A DNA stretch of 14,378 bases from Pseudobdellovibrionaceae bacterium (GCA_947374445.1 CANCBY010000044.1:1-14378), one strand, 5' to 3'. Numbered from the stretch's first letter, positions 1 to 7,048 are shown. Translations and numbers: made by a program. The notes: generated by a model from the letters alone, not told the origin.

Positions 1-486
1 TCAACAATGGTGGCCGCCGTCAGGGCGACATTCGACGCCGGAGCCAGTGTCTGTACTGTTCACGCTATGGCAGGCCCAGAGGCTCTCAAAGAACTCGCCA
101 AACTTGAGGCCGAGTTGAATCAAGTTCGCCCTTTCAGAATTTTAGCAGTGACCATACTTACCAGCTGGGACCAGCAAAGTTTTTCGTCAATATTCAAGAC
201 ACAGCCGATCCCTGATCATGTTCTTCAATTGGCAAAAGCCGTCAAGGCCAGCGGGCTCAAAAGCATTGTCTGCTCACCTCACGAAATTTCATTGCTAGCT
301 CCTGAAAATCTTTATCTGCTCACCCCTGGAATTCGCCTTGCGACAGACTCCGTCGGAGATCAAAAAAGAGTCATGGGCCCTCGCGAAGCTCTCGACGCTG
401 GCAGCTCTTGCTTGGTTGTAGGGCGCCCTATAATTGCAGCCGTAAGCCCCAAGGCCGCAGCTCAAAATTTTATTTCAAGTCTTTAA
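1..486 (+). CDS. pyrF: Orotidine 5'-phosphate decarboxylase, C-terminal part (5' truncated by window edge)
   Basis: Catalyses the last step of UMP synthesis, removing CO2 from OMP in the cytoplasm. The reading frame is open from base 1, so the ATG at base 7 is an internal Met, not the start. Visible family signatures are the TVHAMAGPEA strand/loop, the LAVTILTS strand, the phosphate-binding loop TPGIR followed by GDQKRV, and the terminal GRPI motif, in the right order for a TIM-barrel OMP decarboxylase. The opening residues S-T-M match the point just after the DxKxxDIP catalytic tetrad, so the catalytic Lys and Asp lie a few codons upstream, outside the window. It ends at TAA 484-486. No terminator is obvious after it; the next gene begins 111 bases later. 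Family assignment is firm; whether the upstream part is intact cannot be seen. Confidence 0.93.
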   Translation, partial: STMVAAVRATFDAGASVCTVHAMAGPEALKELAKLEAELNQVRPFRILAVTILTSWDQQSFSSIFKTQPIPDHVLQLAKAVKASGLKSIVCSPHEISLLAPENLYLLTPGIRLATDSVGDQKRVMGPREALDAGSSCLVVGRPIIAAVSPKAAAQNFISSL

Positions 487-531
487 CTGACCTGAATTGA
501 ACCTAAAAAATTTAAACAATTTGCCCGATTT

Positions 532-560
532 TTGATTGTGCTTCTGAACGAGAACATTCT
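532..560 (+). promoter_or_regulatory. Possible sigma70-type promoter for the secreted protein gene
   Basis: TTGATT (532-537), a 17-base spacer and CATTCT (555-560) resemble -35 and -10 boxes, which would put transcription start near 567, about 30 bases before the ATG at 598. The -10 lacks the first T, so this is a weak candidate based only on spacing and partial consensus. Confidence 0.3.
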
Positions 561-597
561 AGCATGAGAGGCGTATCACAACGCTATCGGAGGAATA

Positions 598-1023
598 ATG
601 AACAAGTTGCAGATGTTTTTGTCAGTGCTTTTGATTGTTGGAGTTGGTTCTGCGGAGGCGGCTAGTTTTTCATTGACCCAAATTTCAGGAGAATCTTCGC
701 TAGCGAGCCATGCTCCGGATATATTGCCGATGGAGAATCAGTACATGTCGTACTCATTCGGCCAAGTTCAAAGAAACACCAGACAATCTGTGGTCTATCG
801 GCTTTCAAATACTGGAACTACGCCATTAAAAATAAATGAGATTTTTGTTGAGGGGCCTGGCTTTAGCGCCAACCATAATTGCCCTGAAGTTCTTCAGCCT
901 CAGGGTTCGTGTCAGACTTTGATTTATTTTTGGCCCGCTTGGCAGGGTTTTCATTCAGGCCGCTTGGTTTGGTCGATGGAGGGCGGAGATATAATTCTAA
1001 GCCTCTCAGGCTACGGCATTTAA
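598..1023 (+). CDS. Secreted hypothetical protein with ASH/choice-of-anchor-D-like beta domain
   Basis: Function unknown. The 141-residue product starts with a clear Sec signal peptide: Lys3, a hydrophobic core at about 6-16 and a likely signal peptidase I site after A-E-A at 19-21. The mature part (about residues 52-141) reads like an Ig-fold domain of the ASPM/SPD-2/Hydin or choice-of-anchor-D type: SFGQVQ, then YRLSNTGTTPL, two cysteines at 95 and 105 flanking a turn before L-x-P-x-G-S-C, an aromatic F-x-P strand, and a closing LSLSGYGI strand. The two cysteines probably form a disulfide in the periplasm. There is no lipobox Cys and no membrane segment after the signal. The ATG is well supported by GGAGGA at 589-594. 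It stands alone between pyrF and rlmB with no link to either. Domain call is by eye and moderate. Confidence 0.8.
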   Translation: MNKLQMFLSVLLIVGVGSAEAASFSLTQISGESSLASHAPDILPMENQYMSYSFGQVQRNTRQSVVYRLSNTGTTPLKINEIFVEGPGFSANHNCPEVLQPQGSCQTLIYFWPAWQGFHSGRLVWSMEGGDIILSLSGYGI

Positions 1024-1059
1024 AATTACCGCCTTAGAATTTTAAAAATAAAAATTGAG

Positions 1060-1088
1060 TGAAGCGGGTGTAAAGTTCACCCGCTTCA
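1060..1088 (+). terminator. Perfect 11-bp hairpin after the secreted protein gene, possible terminator
   Basis: Arms TGAAGCGGGTG (1060-1070) and CACCCGCTTCA (1078-1088) pair perfectly around a 7-base loop. On the + strand the first T-run (1102-1107) is 13 bases away, too far for a textbook intrinsic terminator; on the - strand an AT-rich stretch with T-runs follows within a few bases. It sits 36 bases after the stop codon and 48 bases before rlmB, so it plausibly separates the two transcripts. Confidence 0.5.
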
Positions 1089-1136
1089 TCAATAGAACTT
1101 GTTTTTTCACTCCGCCGAGAGTAGCTCCGGTCGAAT

Positions 1137-2057
1137 ATGAGAAAATCACGAAACTCCTCTAATTCATCTAAGACCCGCACTGATTCTCGAGCTGACTCCC
1201 GGACTGAAGCTCGAGCTAGCTCTCGTACTGACTCTCGAAAGCCCACACGCTTTTCGCAAAAGCCACAAAAGCAGCTCGTAAAGCCACCAGCACCACGCCG
1301 CGAGTCCGGTGAAGCTGTCGGCAGAGATTCCATCCCTAAAGACATGAGGATCGTCATCGGCACTCATGCCATTGCCGAGACTCTCAAGGTTCGCGCCAAA
1401 TCGATTTCATTGGCCTGGATCAAGCAAGGCTATGAATCCAGTACTGATCTGCGTGAACTTTTCGAGACTCTTCAGGCTCTCAAAGTTCAAGTTGAGGTAA
1501 AGCCTTTAGCTACGATGGAACGTTTTGGTGGACATCAGGGTGCGGCATTGATGCTCAAAGAAGTTCCGGTTCTTAACTGGCATAATCTCAAGGGCAAAAA
1601 AGTATCGCGAGTGATGCTTTTGGATTGCATCGAGGACCCACACAATCTCGGAGCCATCCTAAGAACAGCATGGCTCATGGGCGTTGACGCGATTCTTATT
1701 CCCCAAGATCGTTCTGTCGGATTGTCTCCGAGTGTTCATAAAGTGGCCTGCGGGGGCGCCGAGCATGTTCCTGTTGAGATCTGCGGAAACTTTGCTAACA
1801 CCATGGAAGAACTCAAAAAAATGGGATATTGGATTTACGGACTTTCACATGAAGGCAAAAAAACTCTCTTTGATCTGAAGCTTCCAGAAAAAGTAGTTTG
1901 GGCCATCGGTGCTGAAGAAAAGGGCTTGAGAACAACGACCGAACGTCAGTGTGATGAGCTGGTTAAAATCCCCCAAGTCAGTGCTGCGGCTAGCTATAAT
2001 GCGTCAGTTGCTGCGGCTATGGCCCTGACAGAGACTTTCCGACAGCAGTCTCTTTAA
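1137..2057 (+). CDS. rlmB: 23S rRNA (guanosine-2'-O)-methyltransferase, RlmB/TrmH family SPOUT enzyme
   Basis: Predicted to transfer a methyl group from S-adenosylmethionine to a ribose 2'-OH in 23S rRNA (Gm2251 in E. coli RlmB). An RNA-binding N-domain spans about residues 70-145, opening with IGTHAIAETL. The SpoU/SPOUT domain fills 155-306 with all three motifs: LDCIEDPHNLGAILRTA (162-178, with N170 and R176), IGAEEKGLR (257-265, E260), and the knot-forming SYNASVAAAMAL near N288 and S290, where relatives usually read SLNVSVA. Residues 1-69 are an extra basic, Ser/Arg/Thr-rich, surely disordered tail, which E. coli RlmB lacks. The ATG at 1137 has only a weak GA-rich ribosome site; Met70 (ATG 1344) is a possible alternative start that would remove the tail. 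Exact target base is inferred; other TrmH-family sites are possible. Confidence 0.88.
   Translation: MRKSRNSSNSSKTRTDSRADSRTEARASSRTDSRKPTRFSQKPQKQLVKPPAPRRESGEAVGRDSIPKDMRIVIGTHAIAETLKVRAKSISLAWIKQGYESSTDLRELFETLQALKVQVEVKPLATMERFGGHQGAALMLKEVPVLNWHNLKGKKVSRVMLLDCIEDPHNLGAILRTAWLMGVDAILIPQDRSVGLSPSVHKVACGGAEHVPVEICGNFANTMEELKKMGYWIYGLSHEGKKTLFDLKLPEKVVWAIGAEEKGLRTTTERQCDELVKIPQVSAAASYNASVAAAMALTETFRQQSL
1179..1238 (+). repeat. Five degenerate 12-bp tandem repeats inside rlmB
   Basis: Five consecutive 12-base units (1179-1190, 1191-1202, 1203-1214, 1215-1226, 1227-1238) follow the pattern RCTGAYTCTCGA with a few changes. In frame they encode TDSR, ADSR, TEAR, ASSR and TDSR (residues 15-34 of the predicted protein). 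The 12-base period is a multiple of three, so copy number can change without a frameshift. Confidence 0.8.
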
Positions 2058-2076
2058 AAAACTTATCGCAAATCCT

Positions 2077-2105
2077 TTGACTCTCATCTCAGATTTCCAT
2101 AAAAC
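2077..2105 (+). promoter_or_regulatory. Candidate sigma70-type promoter of the tRNA-tuf transcript
   Basis: TTGACT (2077-2082, five of six consensus bases), a 17-base spacer and TAAAAC (2100-2105, four of six). Transcription would start near 2112, about 20 bases before tRNA-Thr. The bases between -10 and start are GC-rich (CTTGCGG), as in stable-RNA promoters under stringent control. It begins 20 bases after the rlmB stop. Confidence 0.55.
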
Positions 2106-2130
2106 CTTGCGGTCGTGTCAACACACCTTC

Positions 2131-2206
2131 GCTGGTTTAGCTCAATTGGTAGAGCAGCTGATTTGTAATCAGCAGGTTGCGGGTTCGAGTCCCATAACCA
2201 GCTCCA
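2131..2206 (+). tRNA. tRNA-Thr (anticodon TGT)
   Basis: Full cloverleaf of 76 bases. Acceptor GCTGGTT (2131-2137) pairs with AACCAGC (2196-2202), followed by discriminator T and encoded CCA. Anticodon stem GCTGA/TCAGC with loop TTTGTAA gives anticodon TGT at 2164-2166 (reads ACA and other ACN by wobble). The T arm carries GGTTCGAGTCC. Equivalent in position and anticodon to E. coli thrU. Confidence 0.97.
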
Positions 2207-2279
2207 TTTTATTTTTTCGAAACAAAATTTCGATAAATGACAAATGGAAGACGAAGTTCATGACAAGAAAATGATCGTT

Positions 2280-2365
2280 GGAGAGATGCCCGAGTGGCTA
2301 AAGGGGACGGACTGTAAATCCGTTGGCTTACGTCTTCGAAGGTTCGAATCCTTCTCTCTCCACCA
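2280..2365 (+). tRNA. tRNA-Tyr (anticodon GTA)
   Basis: Class II tRNA of 86 bases with a long variable arm. Acceptor GGAGAGA (2280-2286) pairs with TCTCTCC (2355-2361); discriminator A and encoded CCA follow. Anticodon stem ACGGA/TCCGT and loop CTGTAAA give GTA at 2314-2316. T loop GGTTCGAATCC is intact. A run of seven T follows shortly after the CCA (2370-2376). Matches tyrU of the E. coli cluster. Confidence 0.97.
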
Positions 2366-2457
2366 ATAGTTTTTTTGTCGCCTCTAGTTAAGAGGACGCA
2401 TAAGCGGTGAGTGAGCTCTGGGATTGTGTAAGCAGCGGCGAGATGGTTTTTCGATGA

Positions 2458-2534
2458 GCGGGAGTAGCTCAATTGGCTAGAGTATCAGCCTTCCAAGCTG
2501 AGGGTTGCGGGTTCGAGACCCGTCTCCCGCTCCA
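2458..2534 (+). tRNA. tRNA-Gly (anticodon TCC)
   Basis: 77-base cloverleaf. Acceptor GCGGGAG (2458-2464) pairs with CTCCCGC (2524-2530); discriminator T and encoded CCA. Anticodon stem TCAGC/GCTGA, loop CTTCCAA, anticodon TCC at 2492-2494 (reads GGA/GGG). T arm GGTTCGAGACC. The 92-base gap before it holds a small hairpin CCTCT/AGAGG (2381-2385/2391-2395), perhaps a processing element. Matches glyT. Confidence 0.97.
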
Positions 2535-2560
2535 ACTTAAAACCACTCGGGTGTTTCAGC

Positions 2561-2635
2561 GCCCATGTAGCTCAGTGGTAGAGCACACCCTTGGTAAGGG
2601 TGAGGTCGTCGGTTCGGCTCCGATCATGGGCTCCA
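2561..2635 (+). tRNA. tRNA-Thr (anticodon GGT)
   Basis: 75-base cloverleaf. Acceptor GCCCATG (2561-2567) pairs with CATGGGC (2625-2631); discriminator T and encoded CCA. Anticodon stem CACCC/GGGTG, loop TTGGTAA, anticodon GGT at 2593-2595 (reads ACC/ACU). Starts 26 bases after tRNA-Gly. Matches thrT, the last tRNA before tufB in E. coli. Confidence 0.97.
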
Positions 2636-2778
2636 TTCTGATGGTCCTGGCAAGCGACTAAGTTTGCAATGGGCTCAAAAGAGTGGCAAAAAGTGAGTGC
2701 TGAAAAGAAGTTTTTGTTTAGTTTTTAAGTTTTGTATTTTTAAAGTTAGTTAACAAGAAAGGTCCATCAGGAGGAACA

Positions 2779-3969
<1,191 letters not shown>

Positions 3970-3985
3970 TTTTCGGTTTAAAGCG

Positions 3986-4039
3986 TTTTAAAGTGCTTTT
4001 GGGGGCTTCCTTAACAGGAGTCCCCTTCGGCATTTAAAA
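3986..4039 (+). terminator. Long imperfect hairpin after tuf, partial terminator or processing site
   Basis: The core GGGG...CTTCC (4002-4010) pairs with GGAG.CCCC (4017-4025) with one mismatch (C4006/T4021) and a TTAACA loop. The outer arms AAGTGC (3991-3996) and GCATTT (4030-4035), then TTTT/AAAA, extend it. A run of six T occurs at 4049-4054, about ten bases after the base of the hairpin, so termination would be imperfect. It is placed between tuf and tRNA-Trp. Confidence 0.5.
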
Positions 4040-4067
4040 GGGTTTGCATTTTTTGAAAAAAACGTGC

Positions 4068-4144
4068 AGGGCAGTAGCTCTAATTGGTAGAGCGAAGGAC
4101 TCCAAATCCTTAGGTTGTGGGTTCGAGCCCCTCCTGCCCTGCCA
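4068..4144 (+). tRNA. tRNA-Trp (anticodon CCA)
   Basis: 77-base cloverleaf. Acceptor AGGGCAG (4068-4074) pairs with CTGCCCT (4134-4140); discriminator G and encoded CCA, as expected for tRNA-Trp. Anticodon stem AAGGA/TCCTT, loop CTCCAAA, anticodon CCA at 4102-4104. T arm GGTTCGAGCCC. It sits between tuf and secE, a position common in many bacteria but not in E. coli. Confidence 0.97.
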
Positions 4145-4182
4145 AATTTAGATGACTTTTAGAAAGAAAAGGCAAGATAGCC

Positions 4183-4560
4183 ATGGATAAAGCAAATTCA
4201 AAAGTTCTGACATTGAGTTTTGCAATAGCTGGAGCTCTTTCGGGTTTTACCACGCATTTGCTAATTAAATCATTTTCTGCGGCCTTCGGTATTGTTGCTA
4301 AAATGGCAGATACAGATCTTGTTCGTCATGGTTTGCCAGTTTTTGTTGGAGTTCTTGTTTTCTCGGCACTTCAGTTCAACCCAATGATTGCAACTTGGGG
4401 TGATGAGGTTGTTTCTGAGATTCGTAAAGTTGTATGGCCATCGCGAAAAGACACCACGGCGATGACTATTGTAGTTGTGGTAATGGTCTTGATCTCCAGT
4501 TTGATTGTGACTGGATTTGACTTGGCTTCAGGTAGCATTCTGAAGCTTTTGATGAACTAG
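4183..4560 (+). CDS. secE: Preprotein translocase subunit SecE (three-TM type)
   Basis: Essential clamp subunit of the SecYEG channel in the inner membrane. The 125-residue protein has three hydrophobic segments, about residues 10-28, 50-66 and 94-112. The family signature lies before the last one: EVVSEIRKVVWPSRKDT (75-91), the amphipathic helix and hinge that embrace SecY. Many bacterial SecE proteins are only about 60-80 residues with one TM; this one has the longer E. coli-like plan. The start has a modest AAAAGG (4167-4172) ten bases upstream. It follows tRNA-Trp by 38 bases and nearly abuts nusG. Confidence 0.95.
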   Translation: MDKANSKVLTLSFAIAGALSGFTTHLLIKSFSAAFGIVAKMADTDLVRHGLPVFVGVLVFSALQFNPMIATWGDEVVSEIRKVVWPSRKDTTAMTIVVVVMVLISSLIVTGFDLASGSILKLLMN

Positions 4561-4563
4561 GAT

Positions 4564-4569
4564 GGGGAG
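4564..4569 (+). promoter_or_regulatory. Ribosome binding site favouring the nusG start at 4574
   Basis: GGGGAG lies four bases before ATG 4574 but overlaps the other in-frame ATG at 4562, which has no purine-rich site of its own. This supports the shorter NusG. Confidence 0.5.
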
Positions 4570-4573
4570 CAAG

Positions 4574-5107
4574 ATGGAAAAAAAGTGGTACATCGTAAAT
4601 ACTCAAACTGGTTGCGAAGCAACTGCTAAATCAGCAATTGAAGAGCGAATCAGAAAAGCCAAGATGGAAGAATTATTTGGTGATATTTTAATTCCATCTG
4701 AAAACGTTGTTCAGCTTGTAAAAGGTCAAAAACAAACAAAATCTCGTAAGTTTTTTCCTGGTTACATGTTTATTCAAATGTTTCTGAATGATGAAACATG
4801 GCATTTAGTAAAACATTCTTCGAAAGTGACTGGCTTCGTTGGCGGCGCAAAAACTCGTCCTCCAGAAGTTCCTGAGAGCGAAGTTTTGCGAGTAACTCAA
4901 CAGATGGTTGTGGGTGCCGAAAAAGCGCGTCCTAAAATCAAATTTTCTCATGGCGAAAACGTCACTGTTGTTGACGGTCCATTTAGCAATTTTGCTGGCA
5001 CTGTCGAAGATATCAACGAAGAAAAAGGCAAGGTTAAAGTCCTTGTTTCTATCTTCGGTCGTCCAACCCCAGTTGAGTTGGATTTTGTTCAGGTTGAAAA
5101 AGCCTGA
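4574..5107 (+). CDS. nusG: Transcription antitermination/elongation factor NusG
   Basis: Binds the clamp helices of RNA polymerase, aids elongation and couples it to the ribosome or Rho. With this start it has 177 residues, close to the family norm, and begins MEKKWYIVNTQTG like other NusG proteins. The NGN domain (about 1-110) carries FFPGYMFIQM and VTGFVGG. The KOW domain (about 120-177) shows GENVTVVDGPFSNFAGTV and a closing VELDFVQVEKA. An in-frame ATG at 4562 would add MGSK, but lacks a ribosome site; 4574 is preferred. It begins 14 bases after secE, so translation is probably coupled. Confidence 0.96.
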   Translation: MEKKWYIVNTQTGCEATAKSAIEERIRKAKMEELFGDILIPSENVVQLVKGQKQTKSRKFFPGYMFIQMFLNDETWHLVKHSSKVTGFVGGAKTRPPEVPESEVLRVTQQMVVGAEKARPKIKFSHGENVTVVDGPFSNFAGTVEDINEEKGKVKVLVSIFGRPTPVELDFVQVEKA

Positions 5108-5123
5108 TTTATTTATGAACTAA

Positions 5124-5152
5124 TTCTTTGAGCTCATGGTGAGTTCAAAGAA
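5124..5152 (+). promoter_or_regulatory. Strong 12-bp hairpin in front of rplK, candidate L1 operator or processing site
   Basis: Arms TTCTTTGAGCTC (5124-5135) and GAGTTCAAAGAA (5141-5152) pair fully with one G-U, around the loop ATGGT. It ends 30 bases before the rplK start. No T-run follows, so it is not a plain terminator. In E. coli L1 represses rplK-rplA by binding the leader; this is the only strong structure in that position, but I could not match it to the known L1 binding motif. Confidence 0.45.
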
Positions 5153-5170
5153 ATAACGATAACCCTTTGC

Positions 5171-5175
5171 AGGAG
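5171..5175 (+). promoter_or_regulatory. Ribosome binding site that fixes the rplK start
   Basis: AGGAG lies six bases before ATG 5182. The TTG at 5167, in the same frame, lies upstream of this site and has none itself. Confidence 0.8.
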
Positions 5176-5181
5176 TGGGTC

Positions 5182-5607
5182 ATGGCAAAAAAAGTGACAG
5201 GAATGATAAAACTGCAGATACCGGCAGGGAAAGCTAATCCAGCTCCTCCCGTTGGACCGGCGCTTGGACAGCATGGGGTAAACATTATGGAGTTCTGTAA
5301 GCAGTTCAATGCTCGGACACAAAAAGATGGAGATTCCATCGTTCCGATCATTATTACTGTATATCAGGACCGTTCGTTTACCTTCATCACCAAAACGCCA
5401 CCAGTGTCGAGTCTGCTAAAAAAAGCAACTAAGATTCAATCAGGATCTAAGATGCCTCAGAAGGACAAGGTAGGAAAAGTGAAGATGGCGGATGTTAAAA
5501 CAATCGCGACGACAAAGCTTCCAGATCTCAACTGTGTAAAAGTTGAATCTGCAATGTCTCAAGTCATCGGTACGGCCAAATCAATGGGCCTCGAAGTACA
5601 GGAATAG
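5182..5607 (+). CDS. rplK: 50S ribosomal protein L11
   Basis: Forms the base of the GTPase-associated stalk with 23S rRNA helices 43/44 and takes part in EF-G action and stringent-response sensing by RelA. The 141-residue product matches the usual length. The N-domain contains the proline-rich PAPPVGPALGQHGVNI (about 21-36) and FCKQFNART; the C-terminal rRNA-binding domain starts near residue 72 and ends with SAMSQVIGTAKSMGLEV. The start MAKKVTGMIKLQIPAGKANP is the family's. Only nine bases separate it from rplA, so the two are co-translated. No change in the thiostrepton-related proline region is visible. Confidence 0.98.
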   Translation: MAKKVTGMIKLQIPAGKANPAPPVGPALGQHGVNIMEFCKQFNARTQKDGDSIVPIIITVYQDRSFTFITKTPPVSSLLKKATKIQSGSKMPQKDKVGKVKMADVKTIATTKLPDLNCVKVESAMSQVIGTAKSMGLEVQE

Positions 5608-5616
5608 GGCGGTTGT

Positions 5617-6318
5617 ATGGCTGGAAAAAGATTTAAAAACGCTGCAAAAAAAATTAATAACGAAAAAATCTACGGCGTCGAAGAGGCCTTCAAATTGGTT
5701 GTTGAATCAGCAACTGCAAAATTTGATGAGTCTATCGATGTGGCTTTGCGTTTGGGTGTTGACCCTAAGCAAGGTGATCAACAGGTTCGTGGCGCGATTG
5801 CTCTTCCTCATGGATTGGGCAAAAACGTGCGCGTAGTTGTTTTCGCAAAAGGTCCAAAAGAAGCAGAAGCAAAAGCAGCGGGAGCTGATTTTGTAGGTGC
5901 TGATGACCTCGTTGCAAAAATCACTGGTGGCTGGTTGGATTTCGACAAAGCAATCGCGACTCCGGATATGATGGCGACTGTTTCAAAAGTTGCTAAAATC
6001 CTCGGGCCTCGTGGTTTGATGCCAAATCCAAAAGTTGGAACAGTAACCATGAACGTGGGTGAGGCTGTTGCTTCTGAGAAAAAAGGTAAGTTGGACTTCC
6101 GTGTTGATAAAGCTGGAATCGTTCACGCTGGAATCGGCCGTAAATCTATGGGCGAATTGAAGTTGAAAGAAAACTTCATGACTCTTATGGGTGCGGTTGT
6201 AAAGGCCAAGCCTTCTGCAAGTAAAGGTATCTATCTTCGCACCATCACTGTCGCTTCGACAATGGGTCCTGGTGTTAAAGTTGATACTTCTGCTGCCGGA
6301 GCAGATCAAAAAGAATAG
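5617..6318 (+). CDS. rplA: 50S ribosomal protein L1
   Basis: Builds the L1 stalk, which moves deacylated tRNA out of the E site, and is usually the repressor of its own rplK-rplA operon. The 233 residues equal the usual length. Recognisable segments are VDPKQGDQQVRGAIALPHGLGK (about 48-69), the domain II core with LGPRGLMPNPKVGTV (about 129-143), and the C-terminal GIYLRTITVASTMGPGVKVD. The ribosome site is a modest GGGCGG overlapping the rplK stop codon, which fits translational coupling with rplK. Confidence 0.98.
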   Translation: MAGKRFKNAAKKINNEKIYGVEEAFKLVVESATAKFDESIDVALRLGVDPKQGDQQVRGAIALPHGLGKNVRVVVFAKGPKEAEAKAAGADFVGADDLVAKITGGWLDFDKAIATPDMMATVSKVAKILGPRGLMPNPKVGTVTMNVGEAVASEKKGKLDFRVDKAGIVHAGIGRKSMGELKLKENFMTLMGAVVKAKPSASKGIYLRTITVASTMGPGVKVDTSAAGADQKE

Positions 6319-6320
6319 TT

Positions 6321-6349
6321 TTTCCTGCACTTAAGCAGGTAAGTATAAA
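6321..6349 (+). promoter_or_regulatory. Possible promoter for rplJL(-rpoBC)
   Basis: TATAAA (6344-6349) is a good -10; the -35 at 17 bases spacing is the poor TTTCCT (6321-6326). Start would be near 6356, exactly at the foot of the L10 leader stem. E. coli also has a promoter here, between rplA and rplJ. A small hairpin CCTGC/GCAGG (6324-6328/6335-6339) overlaps it. Confidence 0.35.
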
Positions 6350-6354
6350 CAAGT

Positions 6355-6440
6355 GCGGTCAGAGACAGTAGGTCGCTCAGCTTCAAAGTTGAGCTTTAAT
6401 TGATAAGGACTCATCCTACCGAGACGTGGTTACACCACCT
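6355..6440 (+). promoter_or_regulatory. L10 leader: autoregulatory binding site for L10-L7/L12
   Basis: The 158-base rplA-rplJ gap contains the features of the ribosomal L10 leader. GTC (6358-6360) pairs with GAC (6423-6425); then an AGAGACA / CGA asymmetric loop suits a kink-turn; GTAGG (6368-6372) pairs with CCTAC (6415-6419); an apical arm GCTCAGCT/AGTTGAGC (6375-6382/6387-6394) follows. The pair of segments GACAGTAGGT and CCTACCGAG is the conserved hallmark as I know it from other bacteria. In known cases L10(L12)4 binds here and represses translation of rplJ and rplL. A second CCTAC (6470-6474) lies right beside the rplJ ribosome site. Confidence 0.82.
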
Positions 6441-6476
6441 GATACGCAAGGAATCTCATGAAAGGAGGTCCTACAG

Positions 6477-6995
6477 ATGATTACTCGTGCTGATAAAGAG
6501 CAAGAAGTAAAAGTTATCGCAGAGAAATTTGCGAAAGCTAAAGGGGCCTTCATCGTTGATTTCAAGGGCATGAAGGTGGAGCAAGTGACATCACTTCGCA
6601 AACAACTTCATAAGACTGAATCAGAGATGAAGGTTGTCCGAAACACTCTTGCAAAACGTGCGTTTAAAGATCATCCAGCAGTTGGAAAGGCTTTCGAATC
6701 CTCAATGAAGGGTACGAATGCTTTGGTTTTCTCTTACGGGGAAGTCAACGCCACTGCAAAGACTCTCGCTGATTTTGCTAAGGATGTTGAAGTCCTGCAA
6801 ATCAAGTCGGGTGTTATGGATGGTGAGGCTATGGATGCTGCGAAGATTAAGTTTCTCGCATCTCTTCCTGGTAAAGATCAACTCCGAGCTCAATTGTTGG
6901 CGCTATTTATGGCACCGGCAACTTCGCTTGCGCGTTGTTTGAACGAACATGTTAAAAAGCAAACCGGTGGCGCTGAAGTAGCTCCACAGGCTTAA
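6477..6995 (+). CDS. rplJ: 50S ribosomal protein L10
   Basis: Anchors L7/L12 dimers to the ribosome and, as L10-L12 complex, usually represses its own mRNA through the leader just upstream. The 172-residue product has the typical N-terminal rRNA-binding domain with GAFIVDFKGMKVEQVTSLRKQL and the VVRNTLAKRAF motif (about 54-64), and a C-terminal helix (about 135-165) that binds L12 dimers, including PATSLARCLNEHV. The ATG has a very strong AGGAGGT at 6463-6469. The gap to rplL is 53 bases and holds a small hairpin GCAAG/CTTGC (6999-7003/7008-7012). Confidence 0.97.
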   Translation: MITRADKEQEVKVIAEKFAKAKGAFIVDFKGMKVEQVTSLRKQLHKTESEMKVVRNTLAKRAFKDHPAVGKAFESSMKGTNALVFSYGEVNATAKTLADFAKDVEVLQIKSGVMDGEAMDAAKIKFLASLPGKDQLRAQLLALFMAPATSLARCLNEHVKKQTGGAEVAPQA

Positions 6996-7048
6996 ACTGC
7001 AAGATTTCTTGCTCAATTGAACATAATTAATTTTTTTGGAGGTTTTAA

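Noticed and set aside
1034..1363. A 109-residue frame on the - strand across the start of rlmB
   Set aside because: It is the mirror of the repeat-rich rlmB tail, so its Arg/Ser/Glu pattern is a by-product; the frame runs through the hairpin and has no supporting neighbours.
2077..2661. Short frames running through the tRNA genes (2077-2274, 2209-2472 on the - strand, 2473-2661)
   Set aside because: They translate tRNA sequence; the cloverleafs explain the bases fully.
4046..4067. T6-G-A7 tract flanked by GCA and TGC just before tRNA-Trp
   Set aside because: It can fold back on itself and might be a late T-run for the tuf hairpin, but the loop would be too tight and the tract too short to name a function.
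5167..5181. TTG at 5167 as the rplK start
   Set aside because: It lies before the AGGAG site; ATG 5182 gives the usual L11 N-terminus.
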